A stretch of 64,000 bases of DNA from Parietaria judaica (GCA_954871525.1 OX940861.1:39073201-39137200); one strand, 5' to 3'; shown: positions 1-15,002, numbered from the stretch's first letter. Translations and numbers: made by a program. Notes: generated from the sequence alone by a model not told the origin.

Positions 1-558
1 CTATGGTTGCGGTTCTGACAGATCTTCCACATCATAAACGATTTCTTGAGATTTTACTGTGTGAGTTTTCTTTGCGTCGAGGTATTGCCAACACGATGGA
101 TGACCTCCAAGTCGTCGGAGGAATTAAGAAACTCAATAGCACCAACTACAACACGTGGGCAACATGCATGATGTCCTATTTACAAGGGCACGACCTTTTG
201 GGAGGTAGTTGGGGAAGTGAACTACGGCATCGGAAGAAGATGCTAATGGCCAGGGCCGGCCCTGAGTTCACAGGGGCCCTAGGCGAAGTAAAATTTGAGC
301 CCCCGCGAAAAAGTGTTAAAACAATTTTTTATTTTTTTATAACACTCGCAAATAAATCAATTATTAATATCTAATACTAAAGTAAGTTTTATATTTATCT
401 AAAACTATATTTTAATTTTTGGGATGTTATTTTTTAGTAAAAAAATTACTAATCACAAATAAGAAGAAAAACATAACAAGAACAATAAAAATAAAGCATT
501 GTCAATAGACTATTTTTTATATTAAACAATAATAAATATTAGTGTTAGAAAACTATTA

Positions 559-590
559 GTTAGAGTTATATATATATCAAGTTATAAACA
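559..590 (+). promoter_or_regulatory. TATA-containing segment kept only in 766-bp units
   Basis: The long units carry about 33 bp absent from the 733-bp units, including a TATATATA...TATAAA stretch directly before CACAGAGTGTTAG. The same stretch precedes CACAGAGTG in the 3' LTR at 17370-17390, so it is probably the LTR TATA box. Copies are here and near 2061-2088 and 7221-7248. In all other units the hAT sequence joins the LTR tail directly at AAAACTA/CACAGAG, so they lack this box. Confidence 0.55.
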
Positions 591-3500
591 CAGAGTGTTA
601 GTAGAGTTATTCGATGAGTGCATTTGTGTGTGGTGTTTGACAATCAGTGTTGTCGTTTCTTCGTCATATTGTCTTTAGCGAAGATCCCTTAGTTTATGAA
701 CCAACATTTGGTATCAGAGCGAAACTTGAGTGTTGTTGTCAGGTCTCTTGAAATTCTTAGTATGCTCTATGGTTGCGGTTCTGACAGATCTTCCACATCA
801 TAAACGATTTCTTGAGATTTTACTGTGTGAGTTTTCTTTGCGTCGAGGTATTGCCAACACGATGGATGACCTCCAAGTCGTCGGAGGAATTAAGAAACTC
901 AATAGCACCAACTACAACACGTGGGCAACATGCATGATGTCCTATTTACAAGGGCACGACCTTTTGGGAGGTCGTTGGGGAAGTGAACTACGGCATCGGA
1001 AGAAGATGCTAATGGCCAGGGCCGGCCCTGAGTTCACAGGGGCCCTAGGCGAAGTAAAATTTGAGCCCCCGCGAAAAAGTGTTAAAACATTTTTTTATTT
1101 TTTTATAACACTCGCAAATAAATCAATTATTAATATCTAATACTATAGTAAGTTTTATATTTATCTAAAACTATATTTTAATTTTTGGGATGTTATTTTT
1201 TAGAAAAAAAATTACTAATCACAAATAAGAAGAAAAACATAACAAGAACAATAAAAATAAAGCATTGTCAATAGACTACTTTTTATATTAAACAATAATA
1301 AATATTAGTGTTAGAAAACTACACAGAGTGTTAGTAGAGTTATTCGATGAGTGCATTTGTGTGTGGTGTTTGACAATCTGTGTTGTCGTTTCTTCGTCAT
1401 ATTGTCTTCAGCAAAGATCCCTTAGTTTATGAACCAACATTTGGTATCAGAGCGAAACTTGAGTGTTGTTGTCAGGTCTCTTGAAATTCTTAGTATGCTC
1501 TATGGTTGCGGTTCTGACAGATCTTCCACATCATAAACGATTTCTTGAGATTTTACTGTGTGAGTTTTCTTTGCGTCGAGGTATTGCCAACACGATGGAT
1601 GACCTCCAAGTCGTCGGAGGAATTAAGAAACTCAATAGCACCAACTACAACACGTGGGCAACATGCATGATGTCCTATTTACAAGGGCACGACCTTTTGG
1701 GAGGTCGTTGGGGAAGTGAACTACGGCATCGGAAGAAGATGCTAATGGCCAGGGCCGGCCCTGAGTTCACAGGGGCCCTAGGCGAAGTAAAATTTGAGCC
1801 CCCGCGAAAAAGTGTTAAAACAATTTTTTATTTTTTTATAACACTCGCAAATAAATCAATTATTAATATCTAATACTATAGTAAGTTTTATATTTATCTA
1901 AAACTATATTTTAATTTTTGGGATGTTATTTTTTAGTAAAAAAATTACTAATCACAAATAAGAAGAAAAACATAACAAGAACAATAAAAATAAAGCATTG
2001 TCAATAGACTATTTTTTATATTAAACAATAATAAATATTAGTGTTAGAAAACTATTAGTTAGAGTTATATATATATAAAGTTATAAACACAGAGTGTTAG
2101 TAGAGTTATTCGATGAGTGCATTTGTGTGTGGTGTTTGACAATCAGTGTTGTCGTTTCTTCGTCATATTGTCTTTAGCGAAGATCCCTTAGTTTATGAAC
2201 CAACATTTGGTATCAGAGCGAAACTTGAGTGTTGTTGTCAGGTCTCTTGAAATTCTTAGTATGCTCTATGGTTGCGGTTCTGACAGATCTTCCACATCAT
2301 AAACGATTTCTTGAGATTTTACTGTGTGAGTTTTCTTTGCGTCGAGGTATTGCCAACACGATGGATGACCTCCAAGTCGTCGGAGGAATTAAGAAACTCA
2401 ATAGCACCAACTACAACACGTGGGCAACATGCATGATGTCCTATTTACAAGGGCGCGACCTTTTGGGAGGTCGTTGGGGAAGTGAACTACGGCATCGGAA
2501 GAAGATGCTAATGGCCAGGGCCGGGCCTGAGTTCACAGGGGCCCTAGGCGAAGTAAAATTTGAGCCCCCGCGAAAAAGTGTTAAAACATTTTTTTATTTT
2601 TTTATAACACTCGCAAATAAATCAATTATTAATATCTAATACTATAGTAAGTTTTATATTTATCTAAAACTATATTTTAATTTTTGGGATGTTATTTTTT
2701 AGTAAAAAAATTACTAATCACAAATAAGAAGAAAAACATAACAAGAACAATAAAAATAAAGCATTGTCAATAGACTACTTTTTATATTAAACAATAATAA
2801 ATATTAGTGTTAGAAAACTACACAGAGTGTTAGTAGAGTTATTCGATGAGTGCATTTGTGTGTGGTGTTTGACAATCTGTGTTGTCGTTTCTTCGTCATA
2901 TTGTCTTCAGCAAAGATCCCTTAGTTTATGAACCAACATTTGGTATCAGAGCGAAACTTGAGTGTTGTTGTCAGGTCTCTTGAAATTCTTAGTATGCTCT
3001 ATGGTTGCGGTTCTGACAGATCTTCCACATCATAAACGATTTCTTGAGATTTTACTGTGTGAGTTTTCTTTGCGTCGAGGTATTGCCAACACGATGGATG
3101 ACCTCCAAGTCGTCGGAGGAATTAAGAAACTCAATAGCACCAACTACAACACGTGGGCAACATGCATGATGTCCTATTTACAAGGGCACGACCTTTTGGG
3201 AGGTCGTTGGGGAAGTGAACTACGGATCGGAAGAAGATGCTAATGGCCAGGGCCGGCCATGAGTTCACAGGGGCCCTAGGCGAAGTAAAATTTGAGCCCC
3301 CGCGAAAAAGTGTTAAAATAATTTTTTATTTTTTTCTAACTCTCGCAAATAAATCAATTATTAATATCTAATACTATAGTAAGTTTTATATTTATCTAAA
3401 ACTATATTTTAATTTTTGGGATGTTATTTTTTAGAAAAAAAATTACTAATCACAAATAAGAAGAAAAACATAACAAGAACAATAAAAATAAAGCATTGTC

Positions 3501-6500
3501 AATAGACTACTTTTTATATTAAACAATAATAAATATTAGTGTTAGAAAACTACACAGAGTGTTAGTAGAGTTATTCGATGAGTGCATTTGTGTGTGGTGT
3601 TTGACAATCAGTGTTGTCGTTTCTTCGTCATATTGTCTTCAGCAAAGATCCCTTAGTTTATGAACCCACATTTGGTATCAGTGCGAAACTTGAGTGTTGT
3701 TGTCAGGTCTCTTGAAATTCTTAGTATGCTCTATGGTTGCGGTTCTGACAGATCTTCCACATCATAAACGATTTCTTGAGATTTTACTGTGTGAGTTTTC
3801 TTTGTGTCGAGGTATTGCCAACACGATGGATGACCTCCAAGTCATCGGAGGAATTAAGAAACTCAATAACACCAACTACAACACGTGGGCAACATGCATG
3901 ATGTCCTATTTACAAGGGCACGACCTTTTGGGAGGTCGTTGGGGAAGTGAACTACGGATCGGAAGAAGATGCTAATGGCCAGGGCCGGCCCTGAGTTCAC
4001 AGGGGCCCTAGGCGAAGTAAAATTTGAGCCCCCGCGAAAAAGTGTTAAAATAATTTTTTATTTTTTTATAACACTCGCAAATAAATCAATTATTAATATC
4101 TAATACTATAGTAAGTTTTATATTTATCTAAAACTATATTTTAATTTTTGGGATGTTATTTTTTAGAAAAAAAATTACTAATCACAAATAAGAAGAAAAA
4201 CATAACAAGAACAATAAAAATAAAGCATTGTCAATAGACTACTTTTTATATTAAACAATAATAAATATTAGTGTTAGAAAACTACACAGAGTGTTAGTAG
4301 AGTTATTCGATGAGTGCATTTGTGTGTGGTGTTTGACAATCAGTGTTGTCGTTTCTTCGTCATATTGTCTTCAGCAAAGATCCCTTAGTTTATGAACCCA
4401 CATTTGGTATCAGTGCGAAACTTGAGTGTTGTTGTCAGGTCTCTTGAAATTCTTAGTATGCTCTATGGTTGCGGTTCTGACAGATCTTCCACATCATAAA
4501 CGATTTCTTGAGATTTTACTGTGTGAGTTTTCTTTGCGTCGAGGTATTGCCAACACGATGGATGACCTCCAAGTCGTCGGAGGAATTAAGAAACTCAATA
4601 GCACCAACTACAACACGTGGGCAACATGCATGATGTCCTATTTACAAGGGCACGACCTTTTGGGAGGTCGTTGGGGAAGTGAACTACGGCATCGGAAGAA
4701 GATGCTAATGGCCAGGTCCGGCCCTGAGTTCACAGGGGCCCTAGGCGAAGTAAAATTTGAGCCCCCGCGAAAAAGTGTTAAAACAATTTTTTATTTTTTT
4801 ATAACACTCGCAAATAAATCAATTATTAATATCTAATACTATAGTAAGTTTTATATTTATCTAAAACTATATTTTAATTTTTGGGATGTTATTTTTTAGT
4901 AAAAAAATTACTAATCACAAATAAGAAGAAAAACATAACAAGAACAATAAAAATAAAGCATTGTCAATAGACTACTTTTTATATTAAACAATAATAAATA
5001 TTAGTGTTAGAAAACTACACAGAGTGTTAGTAGAGTTATTCGATGAGTGCATTTGTGTGTGGTGTTTGACAATCTGTGTTGTCGTTTCTTCGTCATATTG
5101 TCTTCAGCAAAGATCCCTTAGTTTATGAACCAACATTTGGTATCAGAGCGAAACTTGAGTGTTGTTGTCAGGTCTCTTGAAATTCTTAGTATGCTCTATG
5201 GTTGCGGTTCTGACAGATCTTCCACATCATAAACGATTTCTTGAGATTTTACTGTGTGAGTTTTCTTTGCGTCGAGGTATTGCCAACACGATGGATGACC
5301 TCCAAGTCGTCGGAGGAATTAAGAAACTCAATAGCACCAACTACAACACGTGGGCAACATGCATGATGTCCTATTTACAAGGGCACGACCTTTTGGGAGG
5401 TCGTTGGGGAAGTGAACTACGGATCGGAAGAAGATGCTAATGGCCAGGGCCGGCCATGAGTTCACAGGGGCCCTAGGCGAAGTAAAATTTGAGCCCCCGC
5501 GAAAAAGTGTTAAAATAATTTTTTATTTTTTTCTAACTCTCGCAAATAAATCAATTATTAATATCTAATACTATAGTAAGTTTTATATTTATCTAAAACT
5601 ATATTTTAATTTTTGGGATGTTATTTTTTAGAAAAAAAATTACTAATCACAAATAAGAAGAAAAACATAACAAGAACAATAAAAATAAAGCATTGTCAAT
5701 AGACTACTTTTTATATTAAACAATAATAAATATTAGTGTTAGAAAACTACACAGAGTGTTAGTAGAGTTATTCGATGAGTGCATTTGTGTGTGGTGTTTG
5801 ACAATCAGTGTTGTCGTTTCTTCGTCATATTGTCTTCAGCAAAGATCCCTTAGTTTATGAACCCACATTTGGTATCAGTGCGAAACTTGAGTGTTGTTGT
5901 CAGGTCTCTTGAAATTCTTAGTATGCTCTATGGTTGCGGTTCTGACAGATCTTCCACATCATAAACGATTTCTTGAGATTTTACTGTGTGAGTTTTCTTT
6001 GTGTCGAGGTATTGCCAACACGATGGATGACCTCCAAGTCATCGGAGGAATTAAGAAACTCAATAACACCAACTACAACACGTGGGCAACATGCATGATG
6101 TCCTATTTACAAGGGCACGACCTTTTGGGAGGTCGTTGGGGAAGTGAACTACGGATCGGAAGAAGATGCTAATGGCCAGGGCCGGCCCTGAGTTCACAGG
6201 GGCCCTAGGCGAAGTAAAATTTGAGCCCCCGCAAAAAAGTGTTAAAATAATTTTTTATTTTTTTATAACACTCGCAAATAAATCAATTATTAATATCTAA
6301 TACTATAGTAAGTTTTATATTTATCTAAAACTATATTTTAATTTTTGGGATGTTATTTTTTAGAAAAAAAATTACTAATCACAAATAAGAAGAAAAACAT
6401 AACAAGAACAATAAAAATAAAGCATTGTCAATAGACTACTTTTTATATTAAACAATAATAAATATTAGTGTTAGAAAACTACACAGAGTGTTAGTAGAGT

Positions 6501-9500
6501 TATTCGATGAGTGCATTTGTGTGTGGTGTTTGACAATCAGTGTTGTCGTTTCTTCGTCATATTGTCTTCAGCAAAGATCCCTTAGTTTATGAACCCACAT
6601 TTGGTATCAGTGCGAAACTTGAGTGTTGTTGTCAGGTCTTTTGAAATTCTTAGTATGCTCTATGGTTGCGGTTCTGACAGATCTTCCACATCATAAACGA
6701 TTTCTTGAGATTTTACTGTGTGAGTTTTCTTTGCGTCGAGGTATTGCCAACACGATGGATGACCTCCAAGTCGTCGGAGGAATTAAGAAACTCAATAGCA
6801 CCAACTACAACACGTGGGCAACATGCATGATGTCCTATTTACAAGGGCACGACCTTTTGGGAGGTCGTTGGGGAAGTGAACTACGGCATCGGAAGAAGAT
6901 GCTAATGGCCAGGTCCGGCCCTGAGTTCACAGGGGCCCTAGGCGAAGTAAAATTTGAGCCCCCGCGAAAAAGTGTTAAAACAATTTTTTATTTTTTTATA
7001 ACACTCGCAAATAAATCAATTATTAATATCTAATACTATAGTAAGTTTTATATTTATCTAAAACTATATTTTAATTTTTGGGATGTTATTTTTTAGTAAA
7101 AAAATTACTAATCACAAATAAGAAGAAAAACATAACAAGAACAATAAAAATAAAGCATTGTCAATAGACTATTTTTTATATTAAACAATAATAAATATTA
7201 GTGTTAGAAAACTATTAGTTAGAGTTATATATATATAAAGTTATAAACACAGAGTGTTAGTAGAGTTATTCGATGAGTGCATTTGTGTGTGGTGTTTGAC
7301 AATCAGTGTTGTCGTTTCTTCGTCATATTGTCTTTAGCGAAGATCCCTTAGTTTATGAACCAACATTTGGTATCAGAGCGAAACTTGAGTGTTGATTTCA
7401 GGTCTCTTGAAATTCTTAGTATGCTCTATGGTTGCGGTTCTGACAGATCTTCCACATCATAAACGATTTCTTGAGATTTTACTGTGTGAGTTTTCTTTGC
7501 GTCGAGGTATTGCCAACACGATGGATGACCTCCAAGTCGTCGGAGGAATTAAGAAACTCAATAGCACCAACTACAACACGTGGGCAACATGCATGATGTC
7601 CTATTTACAAGGGCACGACCTTTTGGGAGGTCGTTGGGGAAGTGAACTACGGCATCGGAAGAAGATGCTAATGGCCAGGGCCGGCCCTGAGTTCACAGGG
7701 GCCCTAGGCGAAGTAAAATTTGAGCCCCCGCGAAAAAGTGTTAAAATAATTTTTTATTTTTTTATAACTCTCGCAAATAAATCAATTATTAATATCTAAT
7801 ACTATAGTAAGTTTTATATTTATCTAAAACTATATTTTAATTTTTGGGATGTTATTTTTTAGTAAAAAAATTACTAATCACAAATAAGAAGAAAAACATA
7901 ACAAGAACAATAAAAATAAAGCATTGTCAATAGACTACTTTTTATATTAAACAATAATAAATATTAGTGTTAGAAAACTACACAGAGTGTTAGTAGAGTT
8001 ATTCGATGAGTGCATTTGTGTGTGGTGTTTGACAATCTGTGTTGTCGTTTCTTCGTCATATTGTCTTCAGCAAAGATCCCTTAGTTTATGAACCAACATT
8101 TGGTATCAGAGCGAAACTTGAGTGTTGTTGTCAGGTCTCTTGAAATTCTTAGTATGCTCTATGGTTGCGGTTCTGACAGATCTTCCACATCATAAACGAT
8201 TTCTTGAGATTTTACTGTGTGAGTTTTCTTTGCGTCGAGGTATTGCCAACACGATGGATGACCTCCAAGTCGTCGGAGGAATTAAGAAACTCAATAGCAC
8301 CAACTACAACACGTGGGCAACATGCATGATGTCCTATTTACAAGGGCACGACCTTTTGGGAGGTCGTTGGGGAAGTGAACTACGGATCGGAAGAAGATGC
8401 TAATGGCCAGGGCCGGCCATGAGTTCACAGGGGCCCTAGGCGAAGTAAAATTTGAGCCCCCGCGAAAAAGTGTTAAAATAATTTTTTATTTTTTTATAAC
8501 TCTCGCAAATAAATCAATTATTAATATCTAATACTATAGTAAGTTTTATATTTATCTAAAACTATATTTTAATTTTTGGGATGTTATTTTTTAGAAAAAA
8601 AATTACTAATCACAAATAAGAAGAAAAACATAACAAGAACAATAAAAATAAAGCATTGTCAATAGACTACTTTTTATATTAAACAATAATAAATATTAGT
8701 GTTAGAAAACTACACAGAGTGTTAGTAGAGTTATTCGATGAGTGCATTTGTGTGTGGTGTTTGACAATCAGTGTTGTCGTTTCTTCGTCATATTGTCTTC
8801 AGCAAAGATCCCTTAGTTTATGAACCCACATTTGGTATCAGTGCGAAACTTGAGTGTTGTTGTCAGGTCTCTTGAAATTCTTAGTATGCTCTATGGTTGC
8901 GGTTCTGACAGATCTTCCACATCATAAACGATTTCTTGAGATTTTACTGTGTGAGTTTTCTTTGTGTCGAGGTATTGCCAACACGATGGATGACCTCCAA
9001 GTCATCGGAGGAATTAAGAAACTCAATAACACCAACTACAACACGTGGGCAACATGCATGATGTCCTATTTACAAGGGCACGACCTTTTGGGAGGTCGTT
9101 GGGGAAGTGAACTACGGATCGGAAGAAGATGCTAATGGCCAGGGCCGGCCCTGAGTTCACAGGGGCCCTAGGCGAAGTAAAATTTGAGCCCCCGCGAAAA
9201 AGTGTTAAAATAATTTTTTATTTTTTTATAACACTCGCAAATAAATCAATTATTAATATCTAATACTATAGTAAGTTTTATATTTATCTAAAACTATATT
9301 TTAATTTTTGGGATGTTATTTTTTAGAAAAAAAATTACTAATCACAAATAAGAAGAAAAACATAACAAGAACAATAAAAATAAAGCATTGTCAATAGACT
9401 ACTTTTTATATTAAACAATAATAAATATTAGTGTTAGAAAACTACACAGAGTGTTAGTAGAGTTATTCGATGAGTGCATTTGTGTGTGGTGTTTGACAAT

Positions 9501-12500
9501 CAGTGTTGTCGTTTCTTCGTCATATTGTCTTCAGCAAAGATCCCTTAGTTTATGAACCCACATTTGGTATCAGTGTGAAACTTGAGTGTTGTTGTCAGGT
9601 CTCTTGAAATTCTTAGTATGCTCTATGGTTGCGGTTCTGACTGATCTTCCACATCATAAACGATTTCTTGAGATTTTACTCTGTGAGTTTTCTTTGTGTC
9701 GAGGTATTGCCAACACGATGGATGACCTCCAAGTCGTCGGAGGAATTAAGAAACTCAATAGCACCAACTACAACACGTGGGCAACATGCATGATGTCCTA
9801 TTTACAAGGGCACGACCTTTTGGGAGGTCGTTGGGGAAGTGAACTACGGATCGGAAGAAGATGCTAATGGCCAGGGCCGGCCCTGAGTTCACAGGGGCCC
9901 TAGGCGAAGTAAAATTTGAGCCCCCGCGAAAAAGTGTTAAAATAATTTTTTATTTTTTTATAACACTCGCAAATAAATCAATTATTAATATCTAATACTA
10001 TAGTAAGTTTTATATTTATCTAAAACTATATTTTAATTTTTGGGATGTTATTTTTTAGAAAAAAAATTACTAATCACAAATAAGAAGAAAAACATAACAA
10101 GAACAATAAAAATAAAGCATTGTCAATAGACTACTTTTTATATTAAACAATAATAAATATTAGTGTTAGAAAACTACACAGAGTGTTAGTAGAGTTATTC
10201 GATGAGTGCATTTGTGTGTGGTGTTTGACAATCAGTGTTGTCGTTTCTTCGTCATATTGTCTTCAGCAAAGATCCCTTAGTTTATGAACCCACATTTGGT
10301 ATCAGTGCGAAACTTGAGTGTTGTTGTCAGGTCTCTTGAAATTCTTAGTATGCTCTATGGTTGCGGTTCTGACTGATCTTCCACATCATAAACGATTTCT
10401 TGAGATTTTACTGTGTGAGTTTTCTTTGTGTCGAGGTATTGCCAACACGATGGATGACCTCCAAGTCGTCGGAGGAATTAAGAAACTCAATAGCACCAAC
10501 TACAACACGTGGGCAACATGCATGATGTCCTATTTACAAGGGCACGACCTTTTGGGAGGTCGTTGGGGAAGTGAACTACGGCATCGGAAGAAGATGCTAA
10601 TGGCCAGGGCCGGCCCTGAGTTCACAGGGGCCCTAGGCGAAGTAAAATTTGAGCCCCCGCGAAAAAGTGTTAAAATAATTTTTTATTTTTTTATAACACT
10701 CGCAAATAAATCAATTATTAATATCTAATACTATAGTAAGTTTTATATTTATCTAAAACTATATTTTAATTTTTGGGATGTTATTTTTTAGAAAAAAAAT
10801 TACTAATCACAAATAAGTAGAAAAACATAACAAGAACAATAAAAATAAAGCATTGTCAATAGACTACTTTTTATATTAAACAATAATAAATATTAGTGTT
10901 AGAAAACTACACAGAGTGTTAGTAGAGTTATTCGATGAGTGCATTTGTGTGTGGTGTTTGACAATCAGTGTTGTCGTTTCTTCGTCATATTGTCTTCAGC
11001 AAAGATCCCTTAGTTTATGAACCAACATTTGGTATCAGAGCGAAACTTGAGTGTTGTTGTCAGGTCTCTTGAAATTCTTAGTATGCTCTATGGTTGCGGT
11101 TCTGACTGATCTTCCACATCATAAACGATTTCTTGAGATTTTATTGTGTGAGTTTTCTTTGTGTCGAGGTATTGCCAACACGATGGATGACCTCCAAGTC
11201 GTCGGAGGAATTAAGAAACTCAATAGCACCAACTACAACACGTGGGCAACATGCATGATGTCCTATTTACAAGGGCACGACCTTTTGGGAGGTCGTTGGG
11301 GAAGTGAACTACGGCATCGGAAGAAGATGCTAATGGCCAGGGCCGGCCCTGAGTTCACAGGGGCCCTAGGCGAAGTAAAATTTGAGCCCCCGCGAAAAAG
11401 TGTTAAAATAATTTTTTATTTTTTTATAACACTCGCAAATAAATCAATTATTAATATCTAATACTATAGTAAGTTTTATATTTATCTAAAACTATATTTT
11501 AATTTTTGGGATGTTATTTTTTAGAAAAAAAATTACTAATCACAAATAAGTAGAAAAACATAACAAGAACAATAAAAATAAAGCATTGTCAATAGACTAC
11601 TTTTTATATTAAACAATAATAAATATTAGTGTTAGAAAACTACACAGAGTGTTAGTAGAGTTATTCGATGAGTGCATTTGTGTGTGGTGTTTGACAATCA
11701 GTGTTGTCGTTTCTTCGTCATATTGTCTTCAGCAAAGATCCCTTAGTTTATGAACCCACATTTGGTATCAGTGCGAAACTTGAGTGTTGTTGTCAGGTCT
11801 CTTGAAATTCTTAGTATGCTCTATGGTTGCGGTTCTGACTGATCTTCCACATCATAAACGATTTCTTGAGATTTTACTGTGTGAGTTTTCTTTGTGTCGA
11901 GGTATTGCCAACACGATGGATGACCTCCAAGTCGTCGGAGGAATTAAGAAACTCAATAGCACCAACTACAACACGTGGGCAACATGCATGATGTCCTATT
12001 TACAAGGGCACGACCTTTTGGGAGGTCGTTGGGGAAGTGAACTACGGCATCGGAAGAAGATGCTAATGGCCAGGGCCGGCCCTGAGTTCACAGGGGCCCT
12101 AGGCGAAGTAAAATTTGAGCCCCCGCGAAAAAGTGTTAAAATAATTTTTTATTTTTTTATAACACTCGCAAATAAATCAATTATTAATATCTAATACTAT
12201 AGTAAGTTTTATATTTATCTAAAACTATATTTTAATTTTTGGGATGTTATTTTTTAGGAAAAAAATTACTAATCACAAATAAGAAGAACAACATAACAAG
12301 AACAATAAAAATAAAGCATTGTAAATAGACTACTTTTTATATTAAACAATAATAAATATTAGTGTTAGAAAACTACACAGAGTGTTAGTAGAGTTATTCG
12401 ATGAGTGCATTTGTGTGTGGTGTTTGACAATCAGTGTTGTCGTTTCTTCGTCATATTGTCTTCAGCAAAGATCCCTTAGTTTATGAACCAACATTTGGTA

Positions 12501-14694
12501 TCAGAGCGAAACTTGAGTGTTGTTGTCAGGTCTCTTGAAATTCTTAGTATGCTCTATGGTTGCGGTTCTGACTGATCTTCCACATCATAAACGATTTCTT
12601 GAGATTTTATTGTGTGAGTTTTCTTTGTGTCGAGGTATTGCCAACACGATGGATGACCTCCAAGTCGTCGGAGGAATTAAGAAACTCAATAGCACCAACT
12701 ACAACACGTGGGCAACATGCATGATGTCCTATTTACAAGGGCACGACCTTTTGGGAGGTCGTTGGGGAAGTGAACTACGGCATCGGAAGAAGATGCTAAT
12801 GGCCAGGGCCGGCCCTGAGTTCACAGGGGCCCTAGGCGAAGTAAAATTTGAGCCCCCGCGAAAAAGTGTTAAAATAATTTTTTATTTTTTTATAACACTC
12901 GCAAATAAATCAATTATTAATATCTAATACTATAGTAAGTTTTATATTTATCTAAAACTATATTTTAATTTTTGGGATGTTATTTTTTAGAAAAAAAATT
13001 ACTAATCACAAATAAGTAGAAAAACATAACAAGAACAATAAAAATAAAGCATTGTCAATAGACTACTTTTTATATTAAACAATAATAAATATTAGTGTTA
13101 GAAAACTACACAGAGTGTTAGTAGAGTTATTCGATGAGTGCATTTGTGTGTGGTGTTTGACAATCAGTGTTGTCGTTTCTTCGTCATATTGTCTTCAGCA
13201 AAGATCCCTTAGTTTATGAACCCACATTTGGTATCAGTGCGAAACTTGAGTGTTGTTGTCAGGTCTCTTGAAATTCTTAGTATGCTCTATGGTTACGGTT
13301 CTGACTGATCTTCCACATCATAAACGATTTCTTGAGATTTTACTGTGTGAGTTTTCTTTGTGTCGAGGTATTGCCAACACGATGGATGACCTCCAAGTCG
13401 TCGGAGGAATTAAGAAACTCAATAGCACCAACTACAACACGTGGGCAACATGCATGATGTCCTATTTACAAGGGCACGACCTTTTGGGAGGTCGTTGGGG
13501 AAGTGAACTACGGCATCGGAAGAAGATGCTAATGGCCAGGGCCGGCCCTGAGTTCACAGAGGCCCTATGCGAAGTAAAATTTGAGCCCCCGCGAAAAAGT
13601 GTTAAAATAATTTTTTATTTTTTTATAACACTCGCAAATAAATCAATTATTAATATCTAATACTATAGTAAGTTTTATATTTATCTAAAACTATATTTTA
13701 ATTTTTGGGATGTTATTTTTTAGGAAAAAAATTACTAATCACAAATAAGAAGAACAACATAACAAGAACAATAAAAATAAAGCATTGTAAATAGACTACT
13801 TTTTATATTAAACAATAATAAATATTAGTGTTAGAAAACTACACAGAGTGTTAGTAGAGTTATTCGATGAGTGCATTTGTGTGTGGTGTTTGACAATCAG
13901 TGTTGTCGTTTCTTCGTCATATTGTCTTCAGCAAAGATCCCTTAGTTTATGAACCAACATTTGCTATCAGAGCGAAACTTGAGTGTTGTTGTCAGGTCTC
14001 TTGAAATTCTTAGTATGCTCTATGGTTGCGGTTCTGACTGATCTTCCACATCATAAACGATTTCTTGAGATTTTATTGTGTGAGTTTTCTTTGTGTCGAG
14101 GTATTGCCAACACGATGGATGACCTCCAAGTCGTCGGAGGAATTAAGAAACTCAATAGCACCAACTACAACACGTGGGCAACATGCATGATGTCCTATTT
14201 ACAAGGGCACGACCTTTTGGGAGGTCGTTGGGGAAGTGAACTACGGCATCGGAAGAAGATGCTAATGGCCAGGGCCGGCCTTGAGTTCACAGGGGCCCTA
14301 GGCGAAGTAAAATTTGAGCCCCCGCGAAAAAGTGTTAAAATAATTTTTTATTTTTTTATAACACTCGCAAATAAATCAATTATTAATATCTAATACTATA
14401 GTAAGTTTTATATTTATCTAAAACTATATTTTAATTTTTGGGATGTTATTTTTTAGGAAAAAAATTACTAATCACAAATAAGAAGAAAAACATAACAAGA
14501 ACAATAAAAATAAAGCATTGTCAATAGACTACTTTTTATATTAAACAATAATAAATATTAGTGTTAGAAAACTACACAGAGTGTTAGTAGAGTTATTCGA
14601 TGAGTGCATTTGTGTGTGGTGTTTGACAATCAGTGTTGTCGTTTCTTCGTCATATTGTCTTCAGCAAAGATCCCTTAGTTTATGAACCAACATT

Positions 14695-14706
14695 TGGTAT
14701 CAGAGC
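14695..14706 (+). other. Copia primer-binding site (last copy)
   Basis: TGGTATCAGAGC follows the LTR end (CCAACA) by two bases. It is the usual plant Ty1-copia PBS, complementary to the 3' end of initiator tRNA-Met. Several array copies carry a T in place of the second-last A (TGGTATCAGTGC), for example those at 3673, 4405, 5870 and 8833. Confidence 0.9.
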
Positions 14707-14847
14707 GAAACTTGAGTGTTGTTGTCAGGTCTCTTGAAATTCTTAGTATGCTCTATGGTTGCGGTTCTGACTGATCTTCCACATCATAAACGATTTCTTG
14801 AGATTTTACTGTGTGAGTTTTCTTTGCGTCGAGGTATTGCCAACACG

Positions 14848-15002
14848 ATGGATGACCTCCAAGTCGTTGGAGGAATTAAGAAACTCAATAGCACCAACTA
14901 CAACACGTGGGCAACATGCATGATGTCCTATTTACAAGGGCACGACCTTTTGGGAGGTCGTTGGGGAAGTGAACTACGGCATCGGAAGAAGATGCTAATG
15001 GC
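14848..15002 (+). pseudogene. Copia gag N-terminal fragment
   Basis: The frame starts at an ATG in ATGGATGACC and reads MDDLQVVGGIKKLNSTNYN, then TWATCMMSYLQGHDLLG. This is the N-terminal signature of plant copia Gag (an LN..NY..W motif followed by SYLQG.DL). After about 50 codons the frame is cut by the hAT insertion whose 8-bp target duplication CTAATGGC ends at 15002. Gag resumes at 16295 with ILRKWRIKAG, the segment expected next in this family. The fragment cannot give a functional Gag. The same fragment is repeated in every array unit. Confidence 0.85.
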
